This document shows positions 5,970-14,063 of a stretch of 20,998 bases of DNA, piece after piece. A program made the translations under genes and the position numbers. The stretch is taken from assembly GCA_946007485.1 (NCBI GenBank), contig CAMGAM010000005.1, positions 1 to 20,998 on the forward strand, given 5' to 3'. A model generated the notes under the pieces. The model saw nothing but the letters and a program-made list of their open reading frames with translations. It was not told the DNA's origin and did no database searches. The stretch is from an uncultured Mycoplasmatota bacterium. GTDB taxonomy: Bacteria; Bacillota_I; Bacilli_A; RF39; UBA660. Each line of letters starts with the position of its first letter. Position 1 is the first letter of the stretch.

Positions 5970-6901
5970 TAATCTTTATACATTGAATCAATTAATTCAA
6001 AGAAATCTTCATCTACCTTTGTTTCTTTTTTCTTCTCTCCTCGGCTACTTCTTGAAGGTAGTTCTTCTTCATTTTTTTCTTCTTTATCTACATTATTATT
6101 AATAATTGGTTCTTCTTTCTCTTCTATTTTCTTATCTTCAATTACCAAATCTTCTTCATGTTTTCCTTTAGGTTCATAAGCCACCCCAAATTCTTCATAA
6201 TCATCATATGCCTTCTCAATAGTTACTTCTGTGCTTTCTTCATCTACCGTCATATCATATAAAAGGTCGTCTTCTTTAAGTGAACTAATTTTCTTTACTT
6301 CTTTATAAAGTTCACAATTCTCACACATTAAATTATCTTTTATCTCATCCGCTAAATTTCCAAAAGCTTTCTTTCTTACTGTCTCAAAATCAACTTTCTT
6401 TGAAGGCCTTTTCATTATTGAAGTTTCCTCAGGTTTTTCCTTTACTTCTTCCTTTCGGTAATTCTTATCCAAAATTCCATATACCGGAGAAATAACTGGT
6501 GTTGCTTTAAACTTAGGCTTTTCTTTTACTTCTTCCTTTTTAGGATACAACTCAGATACTTTCTTAGTAACTTCTTTTTCCATTTTCAAAACATTAACAT
6601 TTTGTCTACTATTTCTACTAGGAATTTCATCTTCAAACTCTTTTTGACTATCAATTATCTTTTCTGGTTCATTTGAATCATCTAACGTAGATATCTTTTC
6701 TTCTTTATTAATATTTTCATCATTTTTCCTTTTAAGTTCTACTTTCTCTTCTTCCTTTTTAATCGTATCTCTCATTACCTTTGGAAGAACATCCTTAGGT
6801 GGTTCTTTATATTCTTCTTTTTCTGTTTCCTCTAATTCTATTTCTTCATCTTCAGCAACTTCATCCATAAATAAATCTTTTATCTTATCTAATAGTTTCA
6901 C
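5969..6901 (-). CDS. highly charged, mostly disordered protein of unknown function
   Basis: Unrecognised 310-residue protein, very rich in Glu, Asp and Lys and probably largely disordered. It has a short helical start (MKLLDKIKDLFMDE) similar in style to the N-terminus of SepF-type division proteins, but no SepF domain. Inside are short repeated motifs: EIPSRNSR (92-99) and ELPSRSSR (280-287), and EEVKEKP at 123-129 and 151-157. A conserved-looking island lies at 132-148 (KATPVISPVYGILDKNY), and a CENC pair at 193-196. The motifs may be docking sites. The start is a GTG, with AGAGGTG upstream. It lies 18 nt after the lipoprotein and overlaps the YtxG-like gene, so it is probably part of an envelope operon. 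Confidence 0.75.
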   Translation of the reverse strand: MKLLDKIKDLFMDEVAEDEEIELEETEKEEYKEPPKDVLPKVMRDTIKKEEEKVELKRKNDENINKEEKISTLDDSNEPEKIIDSQKEFEDEIPSRNSRQNVNVLKMEKEVTKKVSELYPKKEEVKEKPKFKATPVISPVYGILDKNYRKEEVKEKPEETSIMKRPSKKVDFETVRKKAFGNLADEIKDNLMCENCELYKEVKKISSLKEDDLLYDMTVDEESTEVTIEKAYDDYEEFGVAYEPKGKHEEDLVIEDKKIEEKEEPIINNNVDKEEKNEEELPSRSSRGEKKKETKVDEDFFELIDSMYKD

Positions 6902-6919
6902 TATTGCACCTCTTTCAAA

Positions 6920-7564
6920 TTAATTATCATCCGGTAATTCAACTTTCGTATCATCTTCAGCCACATATTCTTGTAAATATTTAGAAAATGTACTCTCACT
7001 ATCTACAGGTTTATCTAATTCATATTTTACTTCTCTACCATCACTAGTACTATTCTCTAGTTCTACTTTAATAAGTTCATCATTATATTTTATACTATTT
7101 TGCATTATCAATACATTTGCTAGTATAAATGATAAATTCTCATCATCTGCATAAAATTCACTTTTTGAATAATTATAAACTACCTCACCAAAAAAAGTTC
7201 CATCATCTAGTTTATTAATACCTATATAACCATTCTTATCATTAAGTTTTATTTCTTTATAATAATAATCATAATCACTATCACTTTTATAATTTAAAGT
7301 ATTTTTATAATAATAACTTATCGTATCCACATACAAATAAACATATCTATCCTTAATTTTAAACTTCTGATTATATTGACTATCATTTACTTGATTAACT
7401 CCGATAGGTATATATAATTCATACCCTGTAGATACTGTATTAACATTGTGTATTTCATCTTTCATTATTTCATTGACCGTATCATCCAAATTATCAGTAA
7501 TTCTTGTACAACCAGTCAAAACAAAGACCATAACTATTATTACTATCAGTGTTTTTTTATACAT
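6920..7564 (-). CDS. predicted lipoprotein of unknown function
   Basis: A 214-residue secreted protein with a lipoprotein signal: MYKK, a hydrophobic core, and the lipobox VLTGC with the lipidated Cys at residue 19. The mature part is Tyr-, Asp- and Ser-rich with no domain that I recognise. The start at 7564 was chosen because AGGTGGAGT lies just upstream and the signal peptide begins there; a longer reading to 7636 would put 24 unlikely residues before the signal. It has its own promoter, and a terminator separates it from leuS. It leads the operon with the charged 310-residue protein and the YtxG- and YtxH-like proteins. Confidence 0.85.
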   Translation of the reverse strand: MYKKTLIVIIVMVFVLTGCTRITDNLDDTVNEIMKDEIHNVNTVSTGYELYIPIGVNQVNDSQYNQKFKIKDRYVYLYVDTISYYYKNTLNYKSDSDYDYYYKEIKLNDKNGYIGINKLDDGTFFGEVVYNYSKSEFYADDENLSFILANVLIMQNSIKYNDELIKVELENSTSDGREVKYELDKPVDSESTFSKYLQEYVAEDDTKVELPDDN

Positions 7565-7583
7565 ACTCCACCTACTCTCTATC

Positions 7584-7612
7584 ATTATATCAAAGTTTTT
7601 TAAAAAATTAAA
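7584..7612 (-). promoter_or_regulatory. lipoprotein operon promoter
   Basis: A perfect TATAAT (7589-7584), with a weak TTTAAT 17 nt upstream (7612-7607). It sits about 20 nt before the lipoprotein start codon. Confidence 0.5.
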
Positions 7613-7644
7613 TAGTTTTTTGTATTTAATTTGCATTTTTTATC

Positions 7645-7697
7645 ACAAAAGAAAAAAGCACACTAAATTACTTAAAATATCCATAAATGTGCTTTTT
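7645..7697 (-). terminator. leuS terminator
   Basis: On the minus strand AAAAAGCACA (7697-7688) pairs with TGTGCTTTTT (7662-7653). The 10-bp stem encloses a 25-nt loop and is followed by a U-rich tract, directly after the leuS stop codon. Confidence 0.75.
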
Positions 7698-7701
7698 AAA
7701 T

Positions 7702-10101
7702 CTATTTAGCCACAATTGTTACTATCTTATTCTTAATTACCATCACTTTTATTATCTCAAGTCCTTCAAGATGTCTCTTAACATTATCACATTCTAATGC
7801 CTTATTTTTAATAGATTCTTCATCTTCATCTACTTTAATATTAATGGTTCCTCTTACTTTACCATTGACCTGTACAGCAATTTCTTTCTCATCTTCCACT
7901 AGCTTAGTTTCATCACATACTGGCCAAGTAGCATTAGATATTAAATCATATCCCATTTCCTGATTCAACTCTTCAGTTATATGTGGTGCTACTGGATTAA
8001 GCAAAATTAAAAGTAAACGATAATCATCTTTTGTAATACTTGTAGCTTCTTCATAAGCATTAGTAAGAATCATCAACTTAGAAATATAAGTATTATATCC
8101 CATTCTCTCTAAATCATATGATACTCCCTTAATTGTCTTATTTTGAATCATTTCCAAATTCTTACTATATCCATCATTATCATTAAGTTTATTCTTAAGT
8201 CTATATACCCTATCTATAAACCTTTTACATCCTTTAAGTGAATCTGTACTCCAAGGTGCATCCTGTTGATAATCTCCCATAAACATTTCATATACTCTTA
8301 AAACATCAGCCCCATAATCACTAACAATATCATCTGGATTAATAACATTTCCTTTAGATTTACTCATCTTTTGATTATCAGAACCAAGTACCATTCCATG
8401 ACTAACTCTTGTATATATCATCTCTTTAGATGGAACTAACCCTACATTGTATAAAAATTGTACCCAAAATCTAGCATATAATAAATGTCTTGCTGTATGT
8501 TCCATTCCCCCATTATACCAATTTACTTTCTTCCAATATTTCATCGCATCCATTGAAGCAAATTCATGGTCATTATGTGGATCCATATAACGAAGAAAAT
8601 ACCAACTTGATCCAGCCCAGTTAGGCATTGTATCAGTCTCTCTTCTTGCAACTCCATGACACTTAGGACAAGTTGTATTAACCCAATCAGTAATCTTTGC
8701 TAATGGACTCTCTCCATTATCTGTAGGTTCATACTCTGCTACATCAGGTAAAACTAAAGGTAGTTCAGATTCTGGTATTGGTTGCCATCCACATTTTTCA
8801 CAATATACCATTGGGATAGGTTCTCCCCAAAATCTTTGTCTAGAGAAAACCCAATCTTGTAGACGATAATTAACTTTTTCTCTTCCGATGCCTTCTCTAT
8901 TCAAATATTCAAGCATCTTCTTAATTGCTTCTTGCTTATTATCTATTCCATTAAGAAATCCTGAATTAATCATTTCTCCATCACCAGTATAAGCTTCTTT
9001 TTCTATATTCCCACCAGCAATTACAGGAATAATCTCTAATCCAAATTTCTTAGCAAATTCATAGTCTCTTTGATCATGAGCTGGCACCGCCATAATAGCT
9101 CCTGTACCATATCCCATCATTACATAATCAGAAATAAATACTGAAACATTCCCTCCATTTAATGGATTCTTAACTGTAATTCCTTCTAATTTAACTCCAG
9201 TCTTATCTTTATTAACTTCTGTTCTTTCAAAAGCACTCTTTGATTTTGCATACTCTTGATATTTTTTTACCTCATCCATATTCTTAATAAGACCACTAAG
9301 TTTCTCAATCATTGGATGTTCTGGTGCTAAAACCATAAAAGTTACTCCAAATAAAGTATCACATCTAGTCGTATATACTGTTAACTTATCGCCAGTTTCT
9401 TCGATTGTAAAATCAACCTCAGCTCCACGTGACTTCCCAATCCAATTAATTTGTCCTAACTTTACTCTATCAGCAAAATTCGTATCATCTAATCCTTTAA
9501 TCAAATCTTCAGCATAATCACTCATTCTAAGCATCCATTGTTCTTTTTCTTTTTGAACAACTTTGCTTCCACATCTCTCACATACTCCACCAGCAGCATC
9601 TTCATTTGATAATACACTCATACACTTTGGACACCAATTAACAAATGTTTTAGCCTTATAAGCCATCCCATGTTTATAAAATTGTAAAAATTGCCATTGT
9701 GTCCATTTATAATATTCTGGATCTGTCGTAGAAAATTCTCTATCCCAATCAAAAGAAAAACCAAGTGATAACATTTGTCCTTTAAATGTCTTAATATTTT
9801 CTCTAACTGCATCCTTCGGATGAATATGATTCTTTATTGCATACTGTTCAGCAGGTGCTCCGAAAGCATCCCATCCCATTGGAAATAACACATTATATCC
9901 CTGCATTCTTTTAACTCTAGCCAAAGCATCTTGAGCAGTATAACTTCTAACATGTCCTACATGAAGACCAGAGCCTGATGGATAAGGAAATTCTACCAAT
10001 ATATAATAAGGTTCCTTATCACTACCATTTACCGCCTTAAAAGTCTTATTTTCTTCCCAATACTTTTGCCATTTCTTTTCTACTTTTGTAAAATTATACA
10101 T
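7702..10101 (-). CDS. leuS: leucyl-tRNA synthetase
   Basis: LeuRS, a class I synthetase that charges tRNA-Leu and edits mischarged norvaline or isoleucine. The 799-residue length matches Bacillus-type enzymes. The HIGH motif is HVGH at residues 47-50 within EFPYPSGSGLHVGH. KMSKS appears as MSKSKGN near residue 575. The CP1 editing domain carries LTVYTTRCDTLFG and MAVPAHDQRDYEFA. Two Cys-rich zinc modules are present: CPKC...CERCG near residue 155, and CEKCG...CPKCHG further on. The C-terminal IAVQVNGKVRGTI segment is typical. The start at 10101 has GGAGG 6 nt upstream; a longer reading from 10128 is unlikely. Expression is controlled by the upstream T-box, and the gene is monocistronic, with a terminator behind it. 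Confidence 0.98.
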   Translation of the reverse strand: MYNFTKVEKKWQKYWEENKTFKAVNGSDKEPYYILVEFPYPSGSGLHVGHVRSYTAQDALARVKRMQGYNVLFPMGWDAFGAPAEQYAIKNHIHPKDAVRENIKTFKGQMLSLGFSFDWDREFSTTDPEYYKWTQWQFLQFYKHGMAYKAKTFVNWCPKCMSVLSNEDAAGGVCERCGSKVVQKEKEQWMLRMSDYAEDLIKGLDDTNFADRVKLGQINWIGKSRGAEVDFTIEETGDKLTVYTTRCDTLFGVTFMVLAPEHPMIEKLSGLIKNMDEVKKYQEYAKSKSAFERTEVNKDKTGVKLEGITVKNPLNGGNVSVFISDYVMMGYGTGAIMAVPAHDQRDYEFAKKFGLEIIPVIAGGNIEKEAYTGDGEMINSGFLNGIDNKQEAIKKMLEYLNREGIGREKVNYRLQDWVFSRQRFWGEPIPMVYCEKCGWQPIPESELPLVLPDVAEYEPTDNGESPLAKITDWVNTTCPKCHGVARRETDTMPNWAGSSWYFLRYMDPHNDHEFASMDAMKYWKKVNWYNGGMEHTARHLLYARFWVQFLYNVGLVPSKEMIYTRVSHGMVLGSDNQKMSKSKGNVINPDDIVSDYGADVLRVYEMFMGDYQQDAPWSTDSLKGCKRFIDRVYRLKNKLNDNDGYSKNLEMIQNKTIKGVSYDLERMGYNTYISKLMILTNAYEEATSITKDDYRLLLILLNPVAPHITEELNQEMGYDLISNATWPVCDETKLVEDEKEIAVQVNGKVRGTINIKVDEDEESIKNKALECDNVKRHLEGLEIIKVMVIKNKIVTIVAK

Positions 10102-10107
10102 ATTATC

Positions 10108-10327
10108 CCTCCAATAAAAAATAGTCATAAATATAAGGACGAGATTACCCGCGGTACCACCTTACTTTATAACTATTGTTATACACTCTAATTTTAACGC
10201 ATTCCTGCGGATATTAATCAGCTAAATAGACAAGTTCATAAGCTTCATTTAAATACTTTCACCAACCGTATTCTCTCTATAAAAATTCCCTTATTACTAC
10301 TCCTATTATAGGCCTTTCAAAATAACT
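10108..10327 (-). promoter_or_regulatory. T-box riboswitch (tRNA-Leu) of leuS
   Basis: The leader of about 220 nt contains the T-box consensus AAGGTGGTACCGCG (10163-10150), whose TGG bulge would pair with an uncharged tRNA acceptor end. A Stem I region lies upstream (AGAGAGAATACGG through GAACTTGTC); a likely Leu specifier codon CTT is at 10234-10232. Downstream, CGTCCTTATATTTAT can pair with ATAAAGTAAGG to form the competing terminator, with TTTTTT shortly after (near 10115). Uncharged tRNA-Leu should favour the antiterminator and leuS expression. The specifier assignment is by eye. Confidence 0.92.
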
Positions 10328-10333
10328 ACTAAT

Positions 10334-10362
10334 ATCTTATCACACATTTTTAAGATTAACAA
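10334..10362 (-). promoter_or_regulatory. leuS T-box promoter
   Basis: TTGTTA (10362-10357), a 17-nt spacer, and TAAGAT (10339-10334) with an extended -10 (TGA-TAAGAT). The start would be near 10327, just before the T-box leader. Confidence 0.65.
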
Positions 10363-10415
10363 GTATTTTTTTTAGTTTCCTAAATTTTAATAACTTATTA
10401 TAATTTTATTTATCA

Positions 10416-10444
10416 TTGCATTTTACTAGAAAAAATGCTAAAAT
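10416..10444 (+). promoter_or_regulatory. promoter of the IspE-like gene
   Basis: TAAAAT (10439-10444) with an upstream TG (TGC-TAAAAT, extended -10), and TTGCAT (10416-10421) 17 nt upstream as a partial -35. The promoter is divergent from the leuS promoter about 55 nt away. Confidence 0.5.
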
Positions 10445-10470
10445 CTATATCAGAAAGAAGGAGTATCCTT

Positions 10471-11304
10471 ATGAAAAGTATTGATATCTATTGTCCTGCT
10501 AGAATTAATCTATTCTTTAAAGTTAATGGTTATAACAAATCAAAAGCATTGCATTACCTAAAACTAATTAATCAAACAATTAATATGTACGACATTATTA
10601 ATATTAAACCATCAAGAAATTCTAATCTTCTTACAATAAATACTACTGAAGAAATATTTTCTATTTTATACGAAGATTTATCTAAAACATATGAAATATT
10701 TCTAAACTATGTTAAATTACCACCGCATAATATATCGATTACCATAACCAAAAATATTCCGACAAAATCTGGTCTTGGCGATAAAGGATCAATTATTGCT
10801 GGTTTCTTAATTGCTCTCAATATGATATATAATTCCCGTTTAGAAAAACATGAATTAATATTTCTTGCATCTTTAATTAATTTTGAAGCCCCATATTTTA
10901 TCGTTGGTAATTATGCCAAAATAACTAATACTGGTAATAAGATTACTCCCCTAGATAATAATCCATATAAATCTTACTTAATAATTACCCCTAATATTGA
11001 TATTTCCACTAAAGAAATGTTTCATAAATTAGATTCTAACTATTCTCCTACAAATATCATAAATAATTTATTATATAATGATTTTATAAGTGTTATGCCC
11101 AGTGAATTATTAAGAATCCGAGACTTTCTATCAAATTATCCAAATATAGATCATTCACTATCTGCTCTAGGTCCATCATATTATATTGCTAGTCCAACAT
11201 ATATTGAACCATCATTAAAAAAAGTATTAAAAAAAGAATTTCCTGATTATAAAATATATAATCAAAAAAATTCTCAAGCACATAAAATAATTACTTATGT
11301 TTAA
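10471..11304 (+). CDS. IspE-family GHMP kinase with altered active-site residues
   Basis: A 277-residue GHMP-superfamily protein that aligns with IspE, the 4-diphosphocytidyl-2-C-methylerythritol kinase of the MEP isoprenoid pathway. Matching landmarks are PARINLFFKVNG at the N-terminus (family PAKxNLxL), LHYLKLINQT (family YHxLxTLF), KNIPTKSGLGDKGS (family ATP loop, IPxGxGLGGGSSDAA), EAPYFIVGNYAKITNTGNKITPL (family ADVPFxLxGGxAxxxGxGExLxPL) and LSALGPSYYI (motif 3). Key positions differ: the catalytic Lys is Arg11, the catalytic Asp is Glu139, and the Gly/Ser-rich loop is degraded. It may be a diverged paralog with another substrate, or an inactive protein. The start at 10471 has AAGGAG 7 nt upstream; an earlier ATG at 10435 overlaps the promoter -10. 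Monocistronic and transcribed opposite to its neighbours. Confidence 0.8.
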   Translation: MKSIDIYCPARINLFFKVNGYNKSKALHYLKLINQTINMYDIINIKPSRNSNLLTINTTEEIFSILYEDLSKTYEIFLNYVKLPPHNISITITKNIPTKSGLGDKGSIIAGFLIALNMIYNSRLEKHELIFLASLINFEAPYFIVGNYAKITNTGNKITPLDNNPYKSYLIITPNIDISTKEMFHKLDSNYSPTNIINNLLYNDFISVMPSELLRIRDFLSNYPNIDHSLSALGPSYYIASPTYIEPSLKKVLKKEFPDYKIYNQKNSQAHKIITYV

Positions 11305-11307
11305 TAT

Positions 11308-11331
11308 AGAAAGCATTGCCTTTCTTTTTTA
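11308..11331 (+). terminator. terminator after the IspE-like gene
   Basis: AGAAAG, a 6-nt loop, CTTTCT and a run of T (11308-11331), placed 4 nt after the stop codon. In the other direction the same hairpin could serve the convergent acetyltransferase gene, but it lacks a good U-tract there. Confidence 0.75.
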
Positions 11332-11385
11332 TATTTCTAATTCTTTAAAAGATTTTTTCATAATAAATAACTAAATTATAACTTA

Positions 11386-12129
11386 CTATTTAATTAATTT
11401 TTCAAATGAATTAGCATTTAATATAGTATTAGAAATAAATTTACCTTTATAGAAATTAGCCCAATTATTAAATATACAAGGAACATTCTTAGCTCTTTCT
11501 AATGAATCAACTTTAATAAAATTAATTTTTATATTCTTTTCTCTTCCATATTTTGTTAATTCTTTTACTTCATACTCCACATAAGGACATTCTGGACTAT
11601 AATAAATAGTAAATTCTTGATTATCTATTTTCATTTTTCTAGCATTATCATTAAATCTAGGAGTTTCACTATCATCAAATGATAATACTAATAATTCATA
11701 ATCTTCAACAGTATCTACTACTTTAAATCCATAATGCTCAAAAAATTTCTTTTCACTTAAAAATGGTTTCTTCTTTTTTGAACTTAAAGTACATATTCCA
11801 CTCATGCCTTTTTCTTTTGAATCATTTATTGCATACTCTAATAATTCTTTTGCAATTCCTTTTCCCTTAAAACTACCTGCAACCCATAAACAATAAATAT
11901 ATTCATAGTTTTTACCATTAATAGGAACCCAAGCATTCTCAATTGGTTCATACTCTATAAATATTTTTCCTCTAGCATTTAATTTTCTAAACACATGTCC
12001 ATCCTTTAATTTATTTTTAATCCATTCTTTTTTCTTATCGACACCATCTTGATGTTTTGGATCACCAATAGCACAACAAATATGTTCTTCATCAATATTT
12101 TCTAAACTTAAATTAATATATTCGTTCAT
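11386..12129 (-). CDS. GNAT acetyltransferase with C-terminal YoaP-like domain
   Basis: A 247-residue two-domain protein. The N-terminal half is a GNAT acetyltransferase: YIYCLWVAGSFKGKGIAKELLEYAI (from residue 77) holds the acetyl-CoA-binding loop FKGKGIA at 87-93, and FFEHYGFKVVD follows. The C-terminal part begins near residue 168 and resembles the YoaP domain, with a thioredoxin-like strand-loop YYSPECPYVEYEV that carries Cys181. The size equals that of B. subtilis YoaP (about 250 aa). The substrate is unknown. GAAGGAG lies 10 nt before the ATG. The gene follows the MBL-fold hydrolase by 51 nt on the same strand and may be co-transcribed with it. Confidence 0.88.
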   Translation of the reverse strand: MNEYINLSLENIDEEHICCAIGDPKHQDGVDKKKEWIKNKLKDGHVFRKLNARGKIFIEYEPIENAWVPINGKNYEYIYCLWVAGSFKGKGIAKELLEYAINDSKEKGMSGICTLSSKKKKPFLSEKKFFEHYGFKVVDTVEDYELLVLSFDDSETPRFNDNARKMKIDNQEFTIYYSPECPYVEYEVKELTKYGREKNIKINFIKVDSLERAKNVPCIFNNWANFYKGKFISNTILNANSFEKLIK

Positions 12130-12180
12130 CTAAATTTAACTCCTTCAAAAATTATAATTTTTTATCTAATATATTATAAA

Positions 12181-13053
12181 TTAAACTTGTTTCCATAACA
12201 TTTTATTGTCTTTGAATTCATAACATAGTTTGTTTTCATCAAATAAATATGATAAATACGATCTTATTGTACTTCCAACTAAAATATATTGATTTGCATT
12301 CATTGCCAAATTATATTCATCAAAAATATATTTTAAGATTTCTTCAAAAGTCATTTCTTTTTCACAAGCACTATATATTTTACTCATAATTTCTTTTACT
12401 TTATTTCTATTAAGTTCTATTAAAGATGAAATATCACTTGTTTTCTCACAATGAGATGGAATATACAAACTTCCCTTTAAAGTATTTAGATAATCTAAAG
12501 TATTAAGAAATTCTCTTACATCATATATAAAGAATAAATGATACTTTTTAATTGTTTCTTCACTAAATAATGAATCTGCTAGAAAATATACATCATCACT
12601 TGTTTTAATTCCTATCATATCAAAGAAATGCCCTTTTAAAGTAAAGTATTCTAATCCATCTGGAAGATTATTTTCTATTGAAATTACAACTGACTCTTTT
12701 GCCAATAAAAACTTATTTCTAATATCTTTAAAAGGATATCCACCATATAAGAAAGAAGATTCTAAAATAGGAAATTCCGTAAAAGACCTTTCAATATTAT
12801 AAGCAAATATAATACAATTAGTTCTATCTTGAATTATTTTGTTTCCACCAATATGATCTGAATTTGAATGAGTATTTATAATTCCTTTAATATTCCATCC
12901 ATTCTCATCAATAATCTTTAGTATTTTCTTTCCTGCCTCTTTATCATTTCCTGTATCTATAAGATAAACATTATTATCATCAATTTTATATATACCAATA
13001 TTAGTTGCATTTTTTATATAATAAGTTTTCTCACCAACTTTTACTAATTCCAT
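12181..13053 (-). CDS. MBL-fold metallo-hydrolase
   Basis: A 290-residue metallo-beta-lactamase-fold hydrolase. The metal-binding motif is THSNSDHIGG (residues 61-70), that is HxNxDH, with Asn64 where most family members have His. Further ligands are probably in KGHFFDMIG, FLADSLF and YIPSHCE. A C-terminal helical region of about 80 residues follows, as in the group B hydrolases with a winged-helix-like tail. The replaced His fits a subgroup of Firmicutes proteins that I recall with THSNADHIGG, so it is probably not damage. The substrate is unknown. TAAGGAGGATTTTATTT precedes the ATG and is a strong ribosome-binding site. Confidence 0.88.
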   Translation of the reverse strand: MELVKVGEKTYYIKNATNIGIYKIDDNNVYLIDTGNDKEAGKKILKIIDENGWNIKGIINTHSNSDHIGGNKIIQDRTNCIIFAYNIERSFTEFPILESSFLYGGYPFKDIRNKFLLAKESVVISIENNLPDGLEYFTLKGHFFDMIGIKTSDDVYFLADSLFSEETIKKYHLFFIYDVREFLNTLDYLNTLKGSLYIPSHCEKTSDISSLIELNRNKVKEIMSKIYSACEKEMTFEEILKYIFDEYNLAMNANQYILVGSTIRSYLSYLFDENKLCYEFKDNKMLWKQV

Positions 13054-13072
13054 AAATAAAATCCTCCTTACA

Positions 13073-13101
13073 AATATAATATCATAAAATTATTATTTCA
13101 A
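13073..13101 (-). promoter_or_regulatory. promoter of the MBL-fold hydrolase gene
   Basis: TTGAAA (13101-13096), a 17-nt spacer, and TATATT (13078-13073) on the minus strand, about 20 nt before the start codon. Confidence 0.5.
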
Positions 13102-13135
13102 TTATCTAACAATACCACATTGAATTGAATATACA

Positions 13136-13174
13136 TTATGAATAACTGAAATTTATATGTTTATGTATAACTGA
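13136..13174. repeat. pair of 14-bp direct repeats upstream of the MBL gene
   Basis: TTATGAATAACTGA (13136-13149) and TTATGTATAACTGA (13161-13174) differ at one base and are spaced 25 nt apart, start to start. They lie 35 to 73 nt upstream of the MBL gene -35 box and could be operator sites; this is inference. Confidence 0.4.
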
Positions 13175-13226
13175 CTATGTCATAACAAGCACTCATTATA
13201 GTTGTATGTTTATTATGTATATATGA

Positions 13227-14063
13227 TTAGTTAATATCTACTTTTTTAATATCTTTCTTATTAGTACTAGTTACTATTTTCTTACCTGTTTCTTTTTCTA
13301 TTTGATCTTTAGCATTTTTAGCAACAGTACCACCCTTTACTATAGATTTTTTAACATCATTATATCCACTCTCTTTTGAACTTTTAGATATTTCAGTTGA
13401 GGATACTTCAGCTAGCATATTTAAAACTAACTCCATGTTAGTCATATTATCTCTTAAATTTTCTTTTTTTAGATTCTTTAGTTCTTTATATTCCTTTACA
13501 GAATAAACACTCCAAACTTTTGTTAAAATATTAGTTAATATAGCAAAATCATTACCATTTTCTATGCCTTTGTTTTTTAATTCATCAGTAAATTATTTTC
13601 TGTCATCTATAGATTTTAATCTTTGGTTTATCCATTCTTCAGAATATCCTTTTCTTTTATATTCATCAAGTGCTCGATTAATTGTTATTTCTGGATCATA
13701 TTCTTCATCTATCCTCTCTTTGCCAAGCCTTGCAAGCCATAATTTAATAGGCTCTACTTTTTTAGAAGGAATTGATTCAATAAGCCTAAACATGCCTTCA
13801 ATATCTACAACATCAGTCATACGCTTTTTGCCATCTTTTGCCGGTAATTTAAACTGTCTAGTAATACTAGACGTTTCAAATTGTTCTTCTTTTAACAATT
13901 TATTTTTTAACCAATTCCAATATTTTCTTGGTTCAGTACTATCAGTTAGAACTTCAATCATATCAACTACGCTAATATAAAATCTTTCCTCATCATTATT
14001 CCAAATAGTTCTTATTTGCCTATCTTCAAATACTTTTTCTACTACTTTTAATTCATTTTTCAT
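13227..14063 (-). pseudogene. Bro-N phage antirepressor-like gene with an internal stop
   Basis: One continuous reading frame of 278 codons is interrupted by a single TAA at 13593-13595. The part before the stop (156 aa) has the Bro-N type domain (FYISVVDMIEVLTDSTEPRK, then KYWNWLKNKL and GMFRLIESIPS) and the segment WLARLGKERIDEEYDPE. The frame then continues without another stop (FTDELKNKGIENGNDFAILT, LRDNMTNMELVLNMLAEVSS, KETGKKIV) and closes at the normal family end. I know this protein as a roughly 280-aa family in phages and Firmicutes genomes, in which the stop position is usually Glu or Gln after IRQN/DDRK. A point nonsense mutation, or rare readthrough, fits. AAGGA upstream serves the ATG, which overlaps the end of the rhuM remnant by 11 nt. 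Confidence 0.85.

Noticed and set aside
5617..6102. Plus-strand reading frame of 161 codons
   Set aside because: Antisense to the ytxH, ytxG and charged-protein genes, which overlap as a proper operon on the minus strand.
12181..13053. Asn in place of the second His of the MBL motif as a sign of inactivation
   Set aside because: The HxNxDH form appears to be normal for this subgroup, and the other metal-site segments are intact.
13564..13980. Plus-strand reading frame of 138 codons
   Set aside because: Shadow of the Bro-N pseudogene; no ribosome-binding site and hydrophobic Ser-rich shadow composition.
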